This document shows positions 34,725-46,620 of a stretch of DNA of 64,000 bases, piece after piece. Source of the DNA: Acanthaster planci (lineage: Eukaryota > Echinodermata > Asteroidea > Valvatida > Acanthasteridae). A program made the position numbers and the translations under genes. The notes beneath the pieces are model-generated. The model saw only the letters and a list, made by a program, of their open reading frames with translations. It was not told where the DNA came from and did no database searches. Position 1 is the first letter of the stretch; the number at the start of each line of letters is the position of its first letter. The stretch lies in assembly GCF_001949145.1 (NCBI RefSeq), contig NW_019091499.1, forward strand, positions 652,785 through 716,784. The letters are read 5' to 3'.

Positions 34725-37700
34725 TGCAGAAACAAACTCACGTACACATCCCTATACGTTCTCAGCACAGCCCATTGAGGTTATTAGGATGTTTCAAAAG
34801 ATAGAAATTTAAGCGGACCTACCATAGTAGAGGACACGCCGGCTCACATACCATACACCATGCACATCGCACGGGGATACCCACAAAAATATATACGGCT
34901 ATCCCCTTTTAATTTTCATCTAACAAAACAAAGAAAATGAAAACTAACAGTTTCATTCTTCAGTTACCAAGACTTTAGCTCACTTTGCAACACTGCTTGA
35001 AATCAACCTAGGGCCCAACCCAACCCAGTTTTGTCCAGTCCCTTCAACTCCTTGGAAACTTTCGACGCCATGTCATCAGACGGTACAAATTAGAAACGTG
35101 TTGTTTATTGATGCATACTACATGATGTTTATCGATCTTGGAAACATCTGAATCATCTCACAAGTCGTCAAGAATTATTTTCAACAGAGGCATTCATTGC
35201 ATTTCTATACAAATTAAAAAGTAAATGCAGCTGGATGTTTTGATTCTGTTGGAGAGAAAGTACAAACAACATTTCTTTAAACTCAAATTTCGTGTTACGA
35301 CTGCCAAAAGCGTTTCCTAACTTAAACGTTTTTGGTGAAGTACTCGAAAGCATACCGTGTGGCCTATGACCCAATTAATATGACTTACCGCTAAGACATT
35401 CAGCTTGAACTCAACACTGGAAGGTAGCTTTTAAACCTCAACGTACATGTACGTGCGGCAAGTAAAAGTGTACGGGGACACATAAGACCTTTCAAAACTT
35501 CCGGCCAAAAGCAACGCATGTTCTGCGTGAAAAGGCTTCCGTGTCGTGCAGAACTGCGGCATCAGTCGGAGCGTGCATGTACATGTACATGTACATGTAT
35601 ATCGTACGGTGTCCTGTGCATGGATGACGTTACAGGAGCGCCAGGTGACCTTGCTCAGTACACATGCGAGAAAAAAGGTAGCGACGGGGAAAACACTTCA
35701 ATTTTCCAGCAACAGCTGTTGGCGTCATATGCGGTCGTAATTTTCCTTTACTTCTGATCACGGGTTTTGCTCGAAATCATAGTCTCCATTCAAGGCCGTA
35801 GGCGTGTGGGACTAGCCTTATAAACTTTAACGGTGGCAAAACCTCACTCATATTTGCAAATCACATCCAAGCCTCCTCTTGCAGTCAATTTTTTTTTTAG
35901 ATTTAATCTTTCTTGAAAACGTTACTTGTAGCCCCTTTTTAGTTTGAGGCTGTGTTAAGCCTTAAAGTCTTGTTGTGCCTAAGTTCTTTGGAGTGGAACG
36001 AACTGTTGACCACCATTCATGAAGTAAAAGGCTTTGGAAACCATTCACTTATAACGGCTAGTTGTATAATGGGTGTACATTCGTAAGTTTAATCACTGTC
36101 AACTTATTTATTTCCATTTGTTTAGCATATGTCTAATCCTAATTGAAAACTAATGAAGAAGAAAATTGTTTACTTATTGTATTGAGGAAGCTATAGATTC
36201 CTCTTTAATTAACATAAACTGGGTAGTATTCATTCGGAATCTAGTATCGAATTGTTTTTGTTTGTTTGTTGGGTTGTTTGTTTTTTGGTAATTACATGGC
36301 TGTACGAGGACATACTTTCAAATGGCCAGTCAAAGTTTGATAAAAATAGCCTTTACGTCACTTGGAAGCTTGTTGAAATGTCGGGCTCCACATCCAGAGC
36401 CGGATTACAGCCTTATTCAGGCCGCGGATTTTCTCCCAAAATTGCCACACCACTGTCACCCAGTGCCACCCACATGGACACGCTAGATCCACGTCTGAAG
36501 TCGGAGGTCTGGAGACTGAGGAACAGGCATCAATCAACTGCACTCGGCGATTTGTGGCTCATTGCGAAAAGTTACTTCAAGGGTCACTTTGAAATTGTTC
36601 TCAATTTGTTTGGTTATCTCCCTCCGAAATAGAAGTTTGGCCTTTCCCGTCTAGGCGTGATTTCAGAAATAGAGCTCGTCACTGTTTGCAATTCACTTAG
36701 AGCACAAATTTGACTTACTTACTGTTGACCTTCACCATCTGGCTGCTCTGGCATCTAAACGCTCGAATTCCCCTTAGGAATTGCAAATGCCTTTAAGAAT
36801 TTGACCTTGGCACTCGCAAATAATAGACTGTTCTCATTTTCCTGGTTCGACTAAAAAAAAGTGTTAAAATAAGTACTAAGCGATACCAGCGCTCGGCTAA
36901 AGCGTGAAACTTAACACGGTTATAGTAAATTAAGAGTAGCACATGCACTCCATCACCACTTAAGCTTGATGTGTACATTACTTAGCAAGTTCTTCTTGGG
37001 GCTTGTCTGTTTAAAGATACCAACTTGAAGTGAAGCTGCAGTGATTTTTTTCTGAAACGCAATTTTTCTGCATTTTGGTACTCTTCTGCAATTTATGAAA
37101 ACTCTTTTATAATCCTAAATTAGATTACGTGTATTGAAACTTTTTAAATACTAAAATTACCCATGCCCTCTAGGACAACTGAGCAAGCTGTTCCTCTTGT
37201 GTCATCCAGCTTGAGGAAAAAAAAGTTTAATGCACAGATTTTTCTGTTCAAATTGTGAACCCATAATTTACTTACTGAAAAGATTTCTAAGAAAAGAGGT
37301 TTAATGCTTCCTTTTTGTTGTGCACATAAAAAACAAATCAGCGAAGTGCGGAGACTCAGTCCTGCGAAAACTACAAAAGTGCAGGATCTTTTTCACACAA
37401 ACCAGTGTAACATTGAAGCATTCTTCATGGGATGACAGCCCAGTTTTCCTCATGAATATGGAAACTAGTCATTAGCATAAACCCAACTGGGCAGTAAATT
37501 ACTGTCTGGAATAGTGAAGCGAAATTTGAAACTTATGTTAAGTGATATGCATAGGTGCGTTTTAAAGGTTTTATTAAAACAAACTTATCACAGTTTCCCT
37601 TTTAGTGGACATTTATCGCTTTTCTTGAGCAAAAGCAAGATTCATCTCCACAATGCGAACTTTCAACTAATAAAACTATTTTCAAGTTTTGTTTGCTTTG

Positions 37701-38121
37701 GAGGGGTGTGCTAGAGTTTTTCGTGGGGGGTATTGTTTTGCCCTTTTAAGCCGACTTTTTTGGAATTCTTCATTGTTTTGCTTATCGTTTGTTTTATAGT
37801 GCGACTACTATTACTGTCTGTATCCCAACTCCATATACTATGTAATCGGCACGCAAACTGGCCGGGCCATGATAAACTGTTTATTAGCTGTGGTGGTTAT
37901 GAACATTGAAATTGATGACATGCGCATGGACTTTTGTCATGAACCTAAACAAATCACTGTGTAGTACATGGCGGTTCTCAGACACCTTAACATCAAACAC
38001 TGCAAAAATAAAATCAGCACTTTTTGGTTTTATCAGATGACCACGCCATAGGGTGTTTCTTTAAAACCGCTGAAGTTACTTTACACACCTATAAGTGTTC
38101 CAATGTATAGGTGTGTCATAT

Positions 38122-38213
38122 ATAGTGTGGACCTCTGCACTAAAGGTCCACATAATGCAGGGTACGATGCGTTGTGTGGACTAGTACCTGCACGTGCGCA
38201 CACGTCCACACAA
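38122..38213. repeat. Hairpin-cluster repeat, GTGTGGAC family
   Basis: TTGTGTGGAC (38172-38181) and GTCCACACAA (38204-38213) are perfect complements around a 22-base loop. Immediately to the left, GTGTGGACC and GGTCCACA (about 38125-38152) form a second hairpin from the same word. Confidence 0.65.
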
Positions 38214-38370
38214 TGTTTCTCCACTCTGAAAAACAGTTTCACAGGCATTTTGGGGTCAAGGTGACAAAACGAAGAGGAACAGACCAAGAAATCATCATCA
38301 GAAATCTAGCTCAAAGGAGTTATCCTAGTGGGAGACATTTACCATAGCCACAGGGGAACAAAGGAATGTT

Positions 38371-38500
38371 CACACTTTGTATGAAAAAAACAAGTGTGTG
38401 TGCACTGTAGAGTGTTAAAAGTAACACCAAATAACACCACAATTTTGAATACCAGTTAAAAGTGTTGGTGTGACTGCACCGGGGGTGTTGAACTTCACAC
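38371..38500. repeat. Hairpin-cluster repeat, AGTGTTA/TAACACC family
   Basis: CACACTTTGT (38371-38380) pairs with ACAAGTGTG near 38390, then AGTGTTAAAAGTAACACC and TAACACCAC...GTTGGTGT alternate up to about 38500. Same design as the other clusters but a different word. Confidence 0.5.
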
Positions 38501-40300
38501 GCAAGTTTTTGCAGTGATAGTTGTCGATTAGTGGCGCTGTTCAATCTACAGCTTTAAATTACTTACGTCATATATGGAAATCTATATTATTCATTGAATA
38601 TCAATTAGAGGGCTTAAGTTTTCCTTGGTGTATTTGGAAATTTGTTGCAAAAAAGAAAAATGGAGAAAGCAAAATTGATAACTCAGTGCGGACTTTATAC
38701 TTACAAGTAGTCCTTGGTTTTATAGTATCGTTAAATTCAGGTCACAGCAGGAAGACTTCAAAGAGTGATAAGTGATAAGTTTTCTCAAATGTTCGAAGAG
38801 ATCCAAAGATAGATTACTAGTTGAGGACCTCCTGCAGCCGTTTTTTACGAAGCACACAGATGCATTGGAAGGTTGACGTGATTGTCACAGGTTCTAACTT
38901 TACGCCCCCTTATTTCAACGCAGTCTTACCACAATAAAAACCAGTGTGACAACTTTACGGTCGGTGACCAGAATTGACAGATTCTGCAAAGGGTCGACCG
39001 ATGGTACAGCACTAGGACCAAAGGGGGGTGCACAGTTTTTGCATGTTGTGTTGATACCGACACCCACGCGCTCTTGTTACCTCAATCCGACATAATGCAC
39101 CAATGACACTTGACCTTATTTCACTCCAACATCCTCAGGCCAAGAATAAATAGAACATTATCGAACATTAAGTCACCCAGGAGAAAAACTTCACAACCTG
39201 TTATACGAGTACTGGGTGTTTTCAAACTTTCAAAACCACAATGAAATAAGCCGGAACTAAATAGCCACATGCTCTGTACTTAAGAAAATTTATTCCGCTA
39301 GTGCAACAACATATAGCAAGTTAGCCGTACATTCAAATACAATGTTTCTGTGTAAAACTGCCACGTGTGCAGGTCTGCATTGGTTCAAAAGCAATTCCAT
39401 CAGTTTTCCAGAGAGTGAGAAATATTTTTCTTGGTTTGTACTGCACTGCTATTACCAGTGGTTCATTTTTTTATCAATTAGAAAAATCCTTTGTTTTATT
39501 ACTTTTGTTTTCGTCATCTTTAGATCACGTTACCCAGATAATGTTGCAATTGATATCAGTGTCCATTTCATTATACTTGGGAACTTATTAGTAAGAAAAA
39601 AACAGAAAAAAACCAAAAGACAGCCTTTGCAGAGGAATTGAAAAACGGGTGCTGAACTGTCTATTGAGTATACTGACGCAACGTGCACGTATAGATCTCA
39701 GTAAAATTAATGTCCTTTAAAATAAAAACAAGGAAGAGAAAAAGACAGAAGAGGGGAAGTAATCCAGGAGCCAATACAGAAATCGGTAAATTACTTGCAG
39801 GTAATATGGGACTATTGCTCTCAGTGGTGTCAGATTTGATAATTTAATACCAAGACATTGTTCTTAAGGTAAGTCTTTCAAGTCCTCTTTTTTTTAATAC
39901 ATGTCATGCAAATGTGCGTAAGCAGAGCTGTTAATAGGGAGTTGCGACATGATTTTATCAGTTGTTAGAACCAAAATGGTGCATTAAGCATCAGTAAGCA
40001 TGGACAATTAGCGCACAATAGCTGCATGCTGCCCACAAAATGGGCTGTAGTGAATCTGACACTTATTTTTTTATTTTTTTTCATCATAATAATACGGTTC
40101 TATATTCTTTTGTCATGCCTTGAAAAGAGGGGAAAACTACGGCGAGTGTATAAACGCATATCCATCAGCCCAAGTGTGTTAGAAAAAAAATCTCCTTACA
40201 TCAGCCCGTGTTCCAAAATATCACAGTCGGCAGGTTGAGGGATTCCATCCCCAAGTTGTAGATTTGAATCTACGCCCTTGTGTCCCATCAATAGCAAGTC

Positions 40301-40716
40301 AACCCTAAAAGAGTCGGGGCAGAATGGACCCCAAACCGACTTTTTTTCCGATATCGTGACATGACTTTTTTTCAGGAGCCGAAGATTGAGAAGACCCCAC
40401 CCCCCACCCCAAACTCTTTGCGGGCATTTTGACACCATGTATATGAAAATCGAGCGTAAAGTTTTCGCTTAGCACCAATTTTTGTGAGATAAGTGGTCAT
40501 ACAGCCAACTTTTGCTGCGCTCAATGCACACGGGCTGACGTGTGTGGCCTTGAACTCCAAACAACCGTAATAAACCATACATCAGATTGAGTTTTAACTC
40601 CACATTCAAACTAATAAGGAGTGTTTTATCTGCGTGCCAAGTTTTTAAAAAGTCGGGAATGGGACAGCCGGGTCCTGGGGCCAGACAGTCCTACATTACC
40701 CGGCTCTTTTAGGGTT
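40301..40716. mobile_element. Non-autonomous element with AACCCTAAAAGAG termini
   Basis: AACCCTAAAAGAGTCGGG (40301-40318) and CCCGGCTCTTTTAGGGTT (40699-40716) are inverted repeats with one mismatch in 18, enclosing about 380 bases with no supportable frame. The terminal word resembles miniature elements common in marine invertebrates. It lies 203 bases beyond the stop of the hydrolase gene, so it may overlap that gene's 3' UTR. Confidence 0.6.
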
Positions 40717-40918
40717 AAATCCACGAGCTTACACCACTACTTCATATTAGAATAAAAGCAGCGCTTAAAACATTAAAGATGTTATCATCAAACTTTTTAG
40801 GCGGCAATCTTGTTAGTGTTACTTTACAACAGCAATGAATGTAAAAGACACTTCAGCCAAAATTCAGTCAAGCGCTATCTAGGAGTACGGCGGTACCTCT
40901 ACCCGTTTCAATATTTTT

Positions 40919-43482
40919 CTAACAAGTGTACTCCCAAAAAACTGGGGACTGGCCACTCCTGAATCCCCAGTCGTTGGTCACAACCGCCGTCGCGGTGGCA
41001 CTGGTGGTTTGGCTTGAGCTGGTCACGATGCCGACATGGCCCCCCAAAGCGGCCACGTTACCGATACCGCCACTGCCACTTGTCCAGCAACTGCTGCTTG
41101 TCAGATAGTTGGAGTTGGAGTTGGCCCACTCATTAGCCCCGATCGGGGACCAGGTCCACCAGTGCCTGTGACAGCAGATCGTTATTGGACATTCATTTGT
41201 TAGTTTTCTCAGTATTCACCCTGTTCCTTTCTGGCAAAATGGCTATACTTCTATACCGAATATTGTACATGTATTTTAATTTGCTCATAATGGTCATGTA
41301 ACCAGGCGATATAACGCATTATTACCCTGATTCTCGCGCAGTCTCACATCTTAATAATCTATACATATGGACTAGCAATGGGTTCACTAATGCACATATA
41401 TTGGCTCCAAGGGACCGTGAGTGAGCAAAAGAGGATCTTTTTTCCCCTTCGGCTGAAAATAAGACCCTCTTTTGCCAAGGATCATTAAATGATCGGTGCA
41501 TGTGCTAGTTCACAGGTCCGGGAGAGACTTCAGCTGTTTTGGTAAGGGGATATTTGCGAAGAAATAAGATGGTGGTACGACAGGACGATTGCGGACTGCT
41601 GTGAGGTGGGATATGATGTTTTTAACACCCTCGGCAGTGCACAGCACTCACCTCTGGCGCTGTGAGTATCCTCGCGTGTTAATTCATTATATCTCACATT
41701 GAAACAGTCAATAACAATTGTTGAATGTCTAAGCCAAGGATGGACACTTAAACTTCCTTAATAATGGTTTCGTCGTGCGAATAGCACGGACTTTGCGCGA
41801 CAAGGCTCAATGAGCCGGGTCGCTTGGGTGCGGCCGCGATGATAGGTTTGCCTTTGCGCCCCTGTATCCTTGTCCAAATCACTGGCTTTAAATTGCACAT
41901 GACACTATGGGAAGTGGCTATACAGCCAGTATTGCAGATTTCCAGATGCAGCCAAGTTATTCGGTCATGGCGTACTGAAATTTTCGGAATGTTAGAATAT
42001 TTAACTGGCTAATTAACATACAGAGCAACGTTCATTTCTGCATGTGTAACCTAGCATTATTTGAGCCTTTGTCCCTCGCGCCAGACGTAAATCTAGTTTA
42101 CGAGGGTCAGTGGCCTCATTTACCTATTCAAGGGTCTGTTTTTTTTTTTTTTTTTTTTTTTTGGTACAAGTAGTGAGATGTTTGGAAAAAACAACTTTCA
42201 GCAAACTCGCAGTGTGAATTATGGACAAACCCCCAAACATTCCAACACAATATTTGGAAAGCCAAACCAAAGCAACAGAAAACCAAACAGAAATCAAAAT
42301 AAAACAAAGCATAAAACGAATCGAACCAAAAAGGAGAAACCAAAGGAAGCTATCCGAGCATCTTGAAACTAAAAGGCAAAAGAGAGAAACATTCACTCTC
42401 GAAAAGAGTATAAGTCCCTAATGGTATCCACCACAAGAGAGTGAAAAGCGCTCATAAAGCGGAGCAATATGAAGGGCAACTCTTTCTGAGATAGTAGGTT
42501 TCACTCTTTTGAGTGAATGTTGCACTGTTATGGAGTGGGTGTTATAAGAGACTTACTCTGAGAGTGAATGTCAAGTTCATTCTTTTGCACTTAGAGAGTA
42601 TTTTTTTCGTGGACAGAATAGTAAGGTTTGAAAGTCTGATCGTTTTTAAAGGTTTGATCCCTCCTTATTCAGACATTTCTGAACCGCGGAATGCAGACAA
42701 GGACTCGGAGTGTTTAACTCTAATAAACAGATATCAAAAGAATTCCTCAATACATATTTGTAATAAAACAGACCCCACAAAATGTAAGATAAAAGAAAAT
42801 GAAACAAGAGCAGTGACTTATACCTACCGTTGAGGGACGCTGGCCCCGGCCTCTTCAAGGACAGTTGCTACGAAGATGTTGCATTTATTTGTGTTTGTTC
42901 CAGGCCACGTCGAAGATGTAAGCGCCCAACGAGTGCTCCCCACGTACCCCAGGGCAACGTTTGCAATGCTTTGACCGGTGACTGCTTCAGCCTTGTGCAG
43001 CTGCAATGAAATCGTGTCAACGGGTCCTAATCATTTTCAAACCAATACTTGAGTTGATCTTGTGGTTGGTGTATAATCGGTTACTGATGAAATGTTCCAT
43101 CGGTTTGTCTGAAAGGCAGTTAACCACTTTTTAGCCTTTTTCGATTACTAAAAAAGTGGTTCCCCTGGAAAAAAAATCATGGTATTGCCTGCTCCCAGGA
43201 ACCATGACAACTTTGTGTCTTGTTTTCATGCCAGAATTATTGAGGGAAACAGCGACTTCTGCACAAAGGGCTTTTATTCAGGCCTTTCATATTTCAAAAC
43301 GTCCTCTTTCTGGACGTTTGGATTTGTGTCTGCAGCCCCCAAACATGGAAGAGTAACTTCAAATTCAACTTCCAAAGAAAAACATAAGACCGAGTGATTA
43401 CTGAAAATTATAGCGTAAAAGTCGCAAGACTTACGTAGGCAAAGGCTCCAAGAAGTACCAAAAGTACAGCGATGTATTTCAT
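40919..43482 (-). CDS. Secreted NlpC/P60- or CHAP-like peptidoglycan hydrolase (155 residues)
   Basis: A three-exon model: 43482-43435, 43000-42828 and 41165-40919, with phases 0 and 2 matching and a total of 468 bases. Exon 1 is a signal peptide (MKYIAVLLVLLGAFAY). Exon 2 has VGSTRWA, WPGTNTNKCNIFVATVLEEA and VPQ; the Cys within NKCNIF at the start of a helix is the predicted nucleophile. Exon 3 has IGANEWANSN, GNVAALGGHVGIVTS and VVTNDWGFRSGQ; the His of GHVGIV is the predicted base, and Asn or Asp of TNDWG the third polar residue. This order is that of bacterial cell-wall amidases and endopeptidases. The likely role is cutting bacterial peptidoglycan outside the cell, as an immune or digestive effector. 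Animal versions of such enzymes are known as transferred genes (for example the dae amidases); whether this is the same family I cannot tell. Introns show it is not contamination. Confidence 0.78.
41388..41515. repeat. Long hairpin in hydrolase intron 2
   Basis: GCAAAAGAGGATCTT (41425-41439) pairs with AAGACCCTCTTTTGC (41461-41475), with one mismatch, around a 21-base loop. Weaker pairing continues outward to GTTCACTAATGCAC on the left and GCATGTGCTAGTTCAC on the right. Probably a foldback miniature element. Confidence 0.5.
42392..42612. repeat. Hairpin-cluster repeat, CACTCTTTT family, copy 2
   Basis: Pairs include ACTCT/AGAGT at 42395-42399 and 42405-42409, TTCACTC/GAGTGAA at 42500-42506 and 42511-42517, and ACTCT/AGAGT at 42555-42559 and 42561-42565. 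It shares its word with 1-210 and lies in intron 2 of the hydrolase gene. Confidence 0.55.
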
Positions 43483-43570
43483 GGTGCAATATGCAGTTGA
43501 TTCTGAGGACTGGATGGCGCACTGGACAGTCACAGAGACGTGAATATTTCATGTTAAGTTTTCTTCCGGC

Positions 43571-43577
43571 TTAAATA
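43571..43577 (-). promoter_or_regulatory. TATA-like box of the hydrolase gene
   Basis: On the minus strand the sequence TATTTAA lies 89 bases upstream of the ATG at 43482, in CAGCTATTTAAGCCGG. This spacing allows a short 5' leader. Confidence 0.4.
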
Positions 43578-43677
43578 GCTGTGGGATCGAATGGATTTAT
43601 TGTTTCTAGGAACAATGTGAGCTGCGTGAGTCACGGGGTTGGGCAGGTTGCCAATATGTTCCAGCCTTATTGGAAAC

Positions 43678-43860
43678 TACGGAAACGTATTGCTGCCAAC
43701 GCAAAAAAAATGTTATCTCGTTTAAACAACATCCTAACTACTTAACTACGACTACAAACTACTTAACTATCTCATTAATAACTAAGTCGTTGAAAGGAGA
43801 TAATAAGTTGTTTAAAGCAGTTGAAATACTTCTTGCGTTGGCAGCAATACGCTTCCTTAG
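43678..43860. mobile_element. Foldback miniature element upstream of the hydrolase gene
   Basis: CGTATTGCTGCCAACGCAA (43686-43704) and TTGCGTTGGCAGCAATACG (43833-43851) are perfect 19-base inverted repeats. Pairing continues outward (CTACGGAA with TTCCTTAG, imperfect) and inward (TTATCTCGTTTAAACAAC with GTTGTTTAAA and GAGATAA). About 183 bases, no frame. It lies about 200 bases upstream of the hydrolase start. Confidence 0.7.
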
Positions 43861-45666
43861 AAAACAGTATCAAGGGATTTGAAAACTTGTTTGTTCCCGG
43901 ACTTGATGTATCCGGAACAAGACCCAAGCTACAGTAGGATTGATTTTACACATGGGCAGTCAGTGCCACGTGAGCGAAACACATTTTTTTGAAAGGCTAG
44001 CCGAGTGGCCTATTGCTACGTGTAAGTTGAAGAGGTATAAGTGTTGTACAATTCTACGGTCAACATAACGTCAGAATTGGTTTCGGTACCGTCGCCTTCA
44101 CGTTAGCTTTATGACTGTGCATTTCCTGTTTATAATGATTATGAATCCACATGGTGGCTTTTTCTCTATCATTGCCTCAATGTTAACTCAACTTTGAAGT
44201 TTTTAGCTCAGTTAAAAGTCGTATATTGCGACCTGTGTATGTCACTGACCCAAATATTACACTGCTTTTCACAAGCGGGTTTATCAATTCAGGGAAAAAG
44301 CCTGAGAAGTCCCGGGGACCGAAGGCGGATATGGGAAACCCCCTAACGGTACCCTAAAAAAACCCTGTGGAGTAGGATTAGAACTTGGTGAGCACATGGG
44401 ATTATTTTTCACGGTGCAATATGACTTCAAGCGATCTTAATTCGTGACCGGGAAAGTTTAGTCATTGTACACTGCAGTATGATAGGCTTTAGTGTTAAGC
44501 CTATGCACATTTTTTTAATTTAAAATAACTCTTTCAGTGTGACGATCAATGTGATTTAATTATTGAAAAATCTCATGAAAGATTTTTTTAAATGGAATTA
44601 AACTGTTCCTTAAACTTCGAAATTACAAAGAAAGTTTATCTCTGATTTTCATTCATGCCTATGTAAGATTTTCACTAGATTTAGCCAGGAAACTAGTCAT
44701 CAAAATCCCCGATCTTTGTTCTCTGTTTATGTAGCCTAACATCCACTGAGTATGTTGAAGTATCTCGTCATGTTAAATTTTCGATTTGGACTGTCGCAAA
44801 AACCTTTTTCTTGCAAAAATGCTTTAAGATACAAGTTTTCAAACACCAGTAAACCGAATGTAATAAAACAATTCAAGGACAACCTAATAACGTAAACACA
44901 TTGTTGCCTGTTCTAAAAAGAAAAGGTTACAATTGAAGTAAAGAAATTTTAGACCGTTGTGAATGACGTCATCGTGTACAATGCGTTTTGGCATCCCAAT
45001 AGTTAATGTACACGTAAATCCCTAATAGTGTCCAGTTCATGACCATTTCCGCGTTTGCATAGGAGGAAACAGCCAGAGTGATAGACACTTCCATAACACA
45101 ACTAAGACTTACGACTATCCCTAAGTGTAGCTGCATTGAATTTCTTTAATATGCGTTGAAATGCACACTTATAAACATATACAATTATCCATGCTTTCTG
45201 GGACAACTGATGCCTCCGTTCCTGTGATGTCACTTAGGGAAGGCACAGTTCACCCCGTAGGTTTTTCTGTTCAATACTGAACATGCCCTCAATCGCTGAT
45301 TGGGCAGTCGCCGTACAAGTACCAGAATGTCTCAGTTAATGCAAACCAGACCAGAGTCATGGGCGTAGCCAGACGGGGGGGGGGCTATCTCCATTGGGTC
45401 ATACCTAATCAGACCGTCTAAGGTATATTTCACGCACACTGGTTATTATTACCCTCGAGTGTTTCAGAAATTCTCATCTTGAACTGGCCGTGTTCAAACC
45501 AGCCCTTGTTGGCTGACCGTTCATGCATTGTCTCTCCCCCTGCGTAGCCTTTTTCTTTGCCTTGCTTCGCCCTGCCGTTGCTTTGCTTTGGTTTTTGTAA
45601 TCATCCCGAGGAAGATCGAAATTCAGACACAATGCTCGTGGAATAAATTGCTCAAAACCATCTATG

Positions 45667-45983
45667 CTCTAAAACTGCACTTTCGACATTGGAACCGGCA
45701 GTTTGCCAAATTGATTTGGCGACAGAGATGTTTTTATACATAACGAGGAAGTCTGGCAAATTTATTCTATTCTCTAAAACTGCACTTTCAACTTTGGAAC
45801 CGGCAGTTTGCCAAATTGATGTGGCGACAGAGATGTTTTTTATACGAAGCAAGGAAGTTTGGCAAATTTATTCTATTCTCTAAAACTGCACTTTCAACTT
45901 TGGAACCGGCAGTTTGCCAAATTGATGTGATGACAGAGATGTTTTTATACATACCGAGGAAGTCTGGCAGATTTTCAAATTCT
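45667..45983. repeat. Tandem repeat, three copies of about 105 bases
   Basis: Copies begin with CTCTAAAACTGCACTTTC at 45667, 45772 and 45878. Each contains GGAACCGGCAGTTTGCCAAA, GACAGAGATGTTTTT and GAGGAAGT.TGGC. Copies differ by a few bases. There is no spacer/repeat alternation, so it is not a CRISPR array. Confidence 0.9.
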
Positions 45984-46140
45984 CCACTCCAACAAGAGAA
46001 CAACGTCAACGGACCCCAAAGCCCGCACACCAATCGCAGAATCCCCAAGAAAAACAACACCCCCTCTCAGTGATAACCAAAGGGTAAAAAAAGCAACGAC
46101 AAATTAAATTTCTACTCTTCTTTTTGTAACATTTCATATC

Positions 46141-46620
46141 CCAAACGGTGACAGTCCGATATTCCAAACGCTCGATAGTTCAAAGGGTCGTTAATTCAAT
46201 GTTTCGATAGTTTAAGGGTTCGTTTAATAGTCCGAAGGGTCATTTCGCAAGGTTTGTTGATTCAAAGGCTCATATAGTCCACACGTTCGTCAGGCCAACG
46301 GTTCGTTAGCACGAAAGCTCAATATTCTGAAGGGTCCGTCAGTCCGGATATACCATAAGGTTAAATATTAGCTCGAAGATTCTACAGTCCGAATCAACAA
46401 TAAAGTTTGTCAGTCCAAATTGACATTAAAGTTGGATATCTCAAATTGCCATAAAGGAAAGATGATTGAATTTTTTTGTCAATTCGGACTATTTGGCGTA
46501 TCATCGATTCAGACTATCAAGCCTTATCACGGCTTCGGATTATTTGATTTTATCATCGATTTTGAGTAACCGTCAGAATTTTCAACTTTTCAACGGATCT
46601 TCGGACAATTGAGCATTTTA
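46141..46620. repeat. Foldback array of degenerate 15-25-base units
   Basis: The left part repeats variants of TAGTCCGAAGGGTC and CGATAGTTCAAAGGGTCGTT many times. The right part (about 46480-46620) carries the complementary words (ATTCGGACTATTTG, CTTCGGATTATTTG, ATCATCGATT). It thus looks like an inverted pair of minisatellite-like arms. Confidence 0.55.

Larger units (their letters stand above)
33203..40918. other. Large intergenic region with an assembly gap
   Basis: No gene that I can support. Contains the N run at 34695-34724, an ACATGT microsatellite at about 35574-35600, two hairpin-cluster repeats (38122-38213 and 38371-38500) and an inverted-repeat element at 40301-40716. A plus-strand frame at 36252-36632 is open for 126 codons but has no recognisable domain. 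Confidence 0.45.

Noticed and set aside
36252-36632. 126-codon plus-strand frame
   Set aside because: The start is a T-rich low-complexity stretch and no domain or splice partner was found; kept only as a remark in the gap entry.
45667-45983. Possible CRISPR-like array
   Set aside because: Whole 105-base units repeat in tandem without distinct spacers, and the host is an animal.
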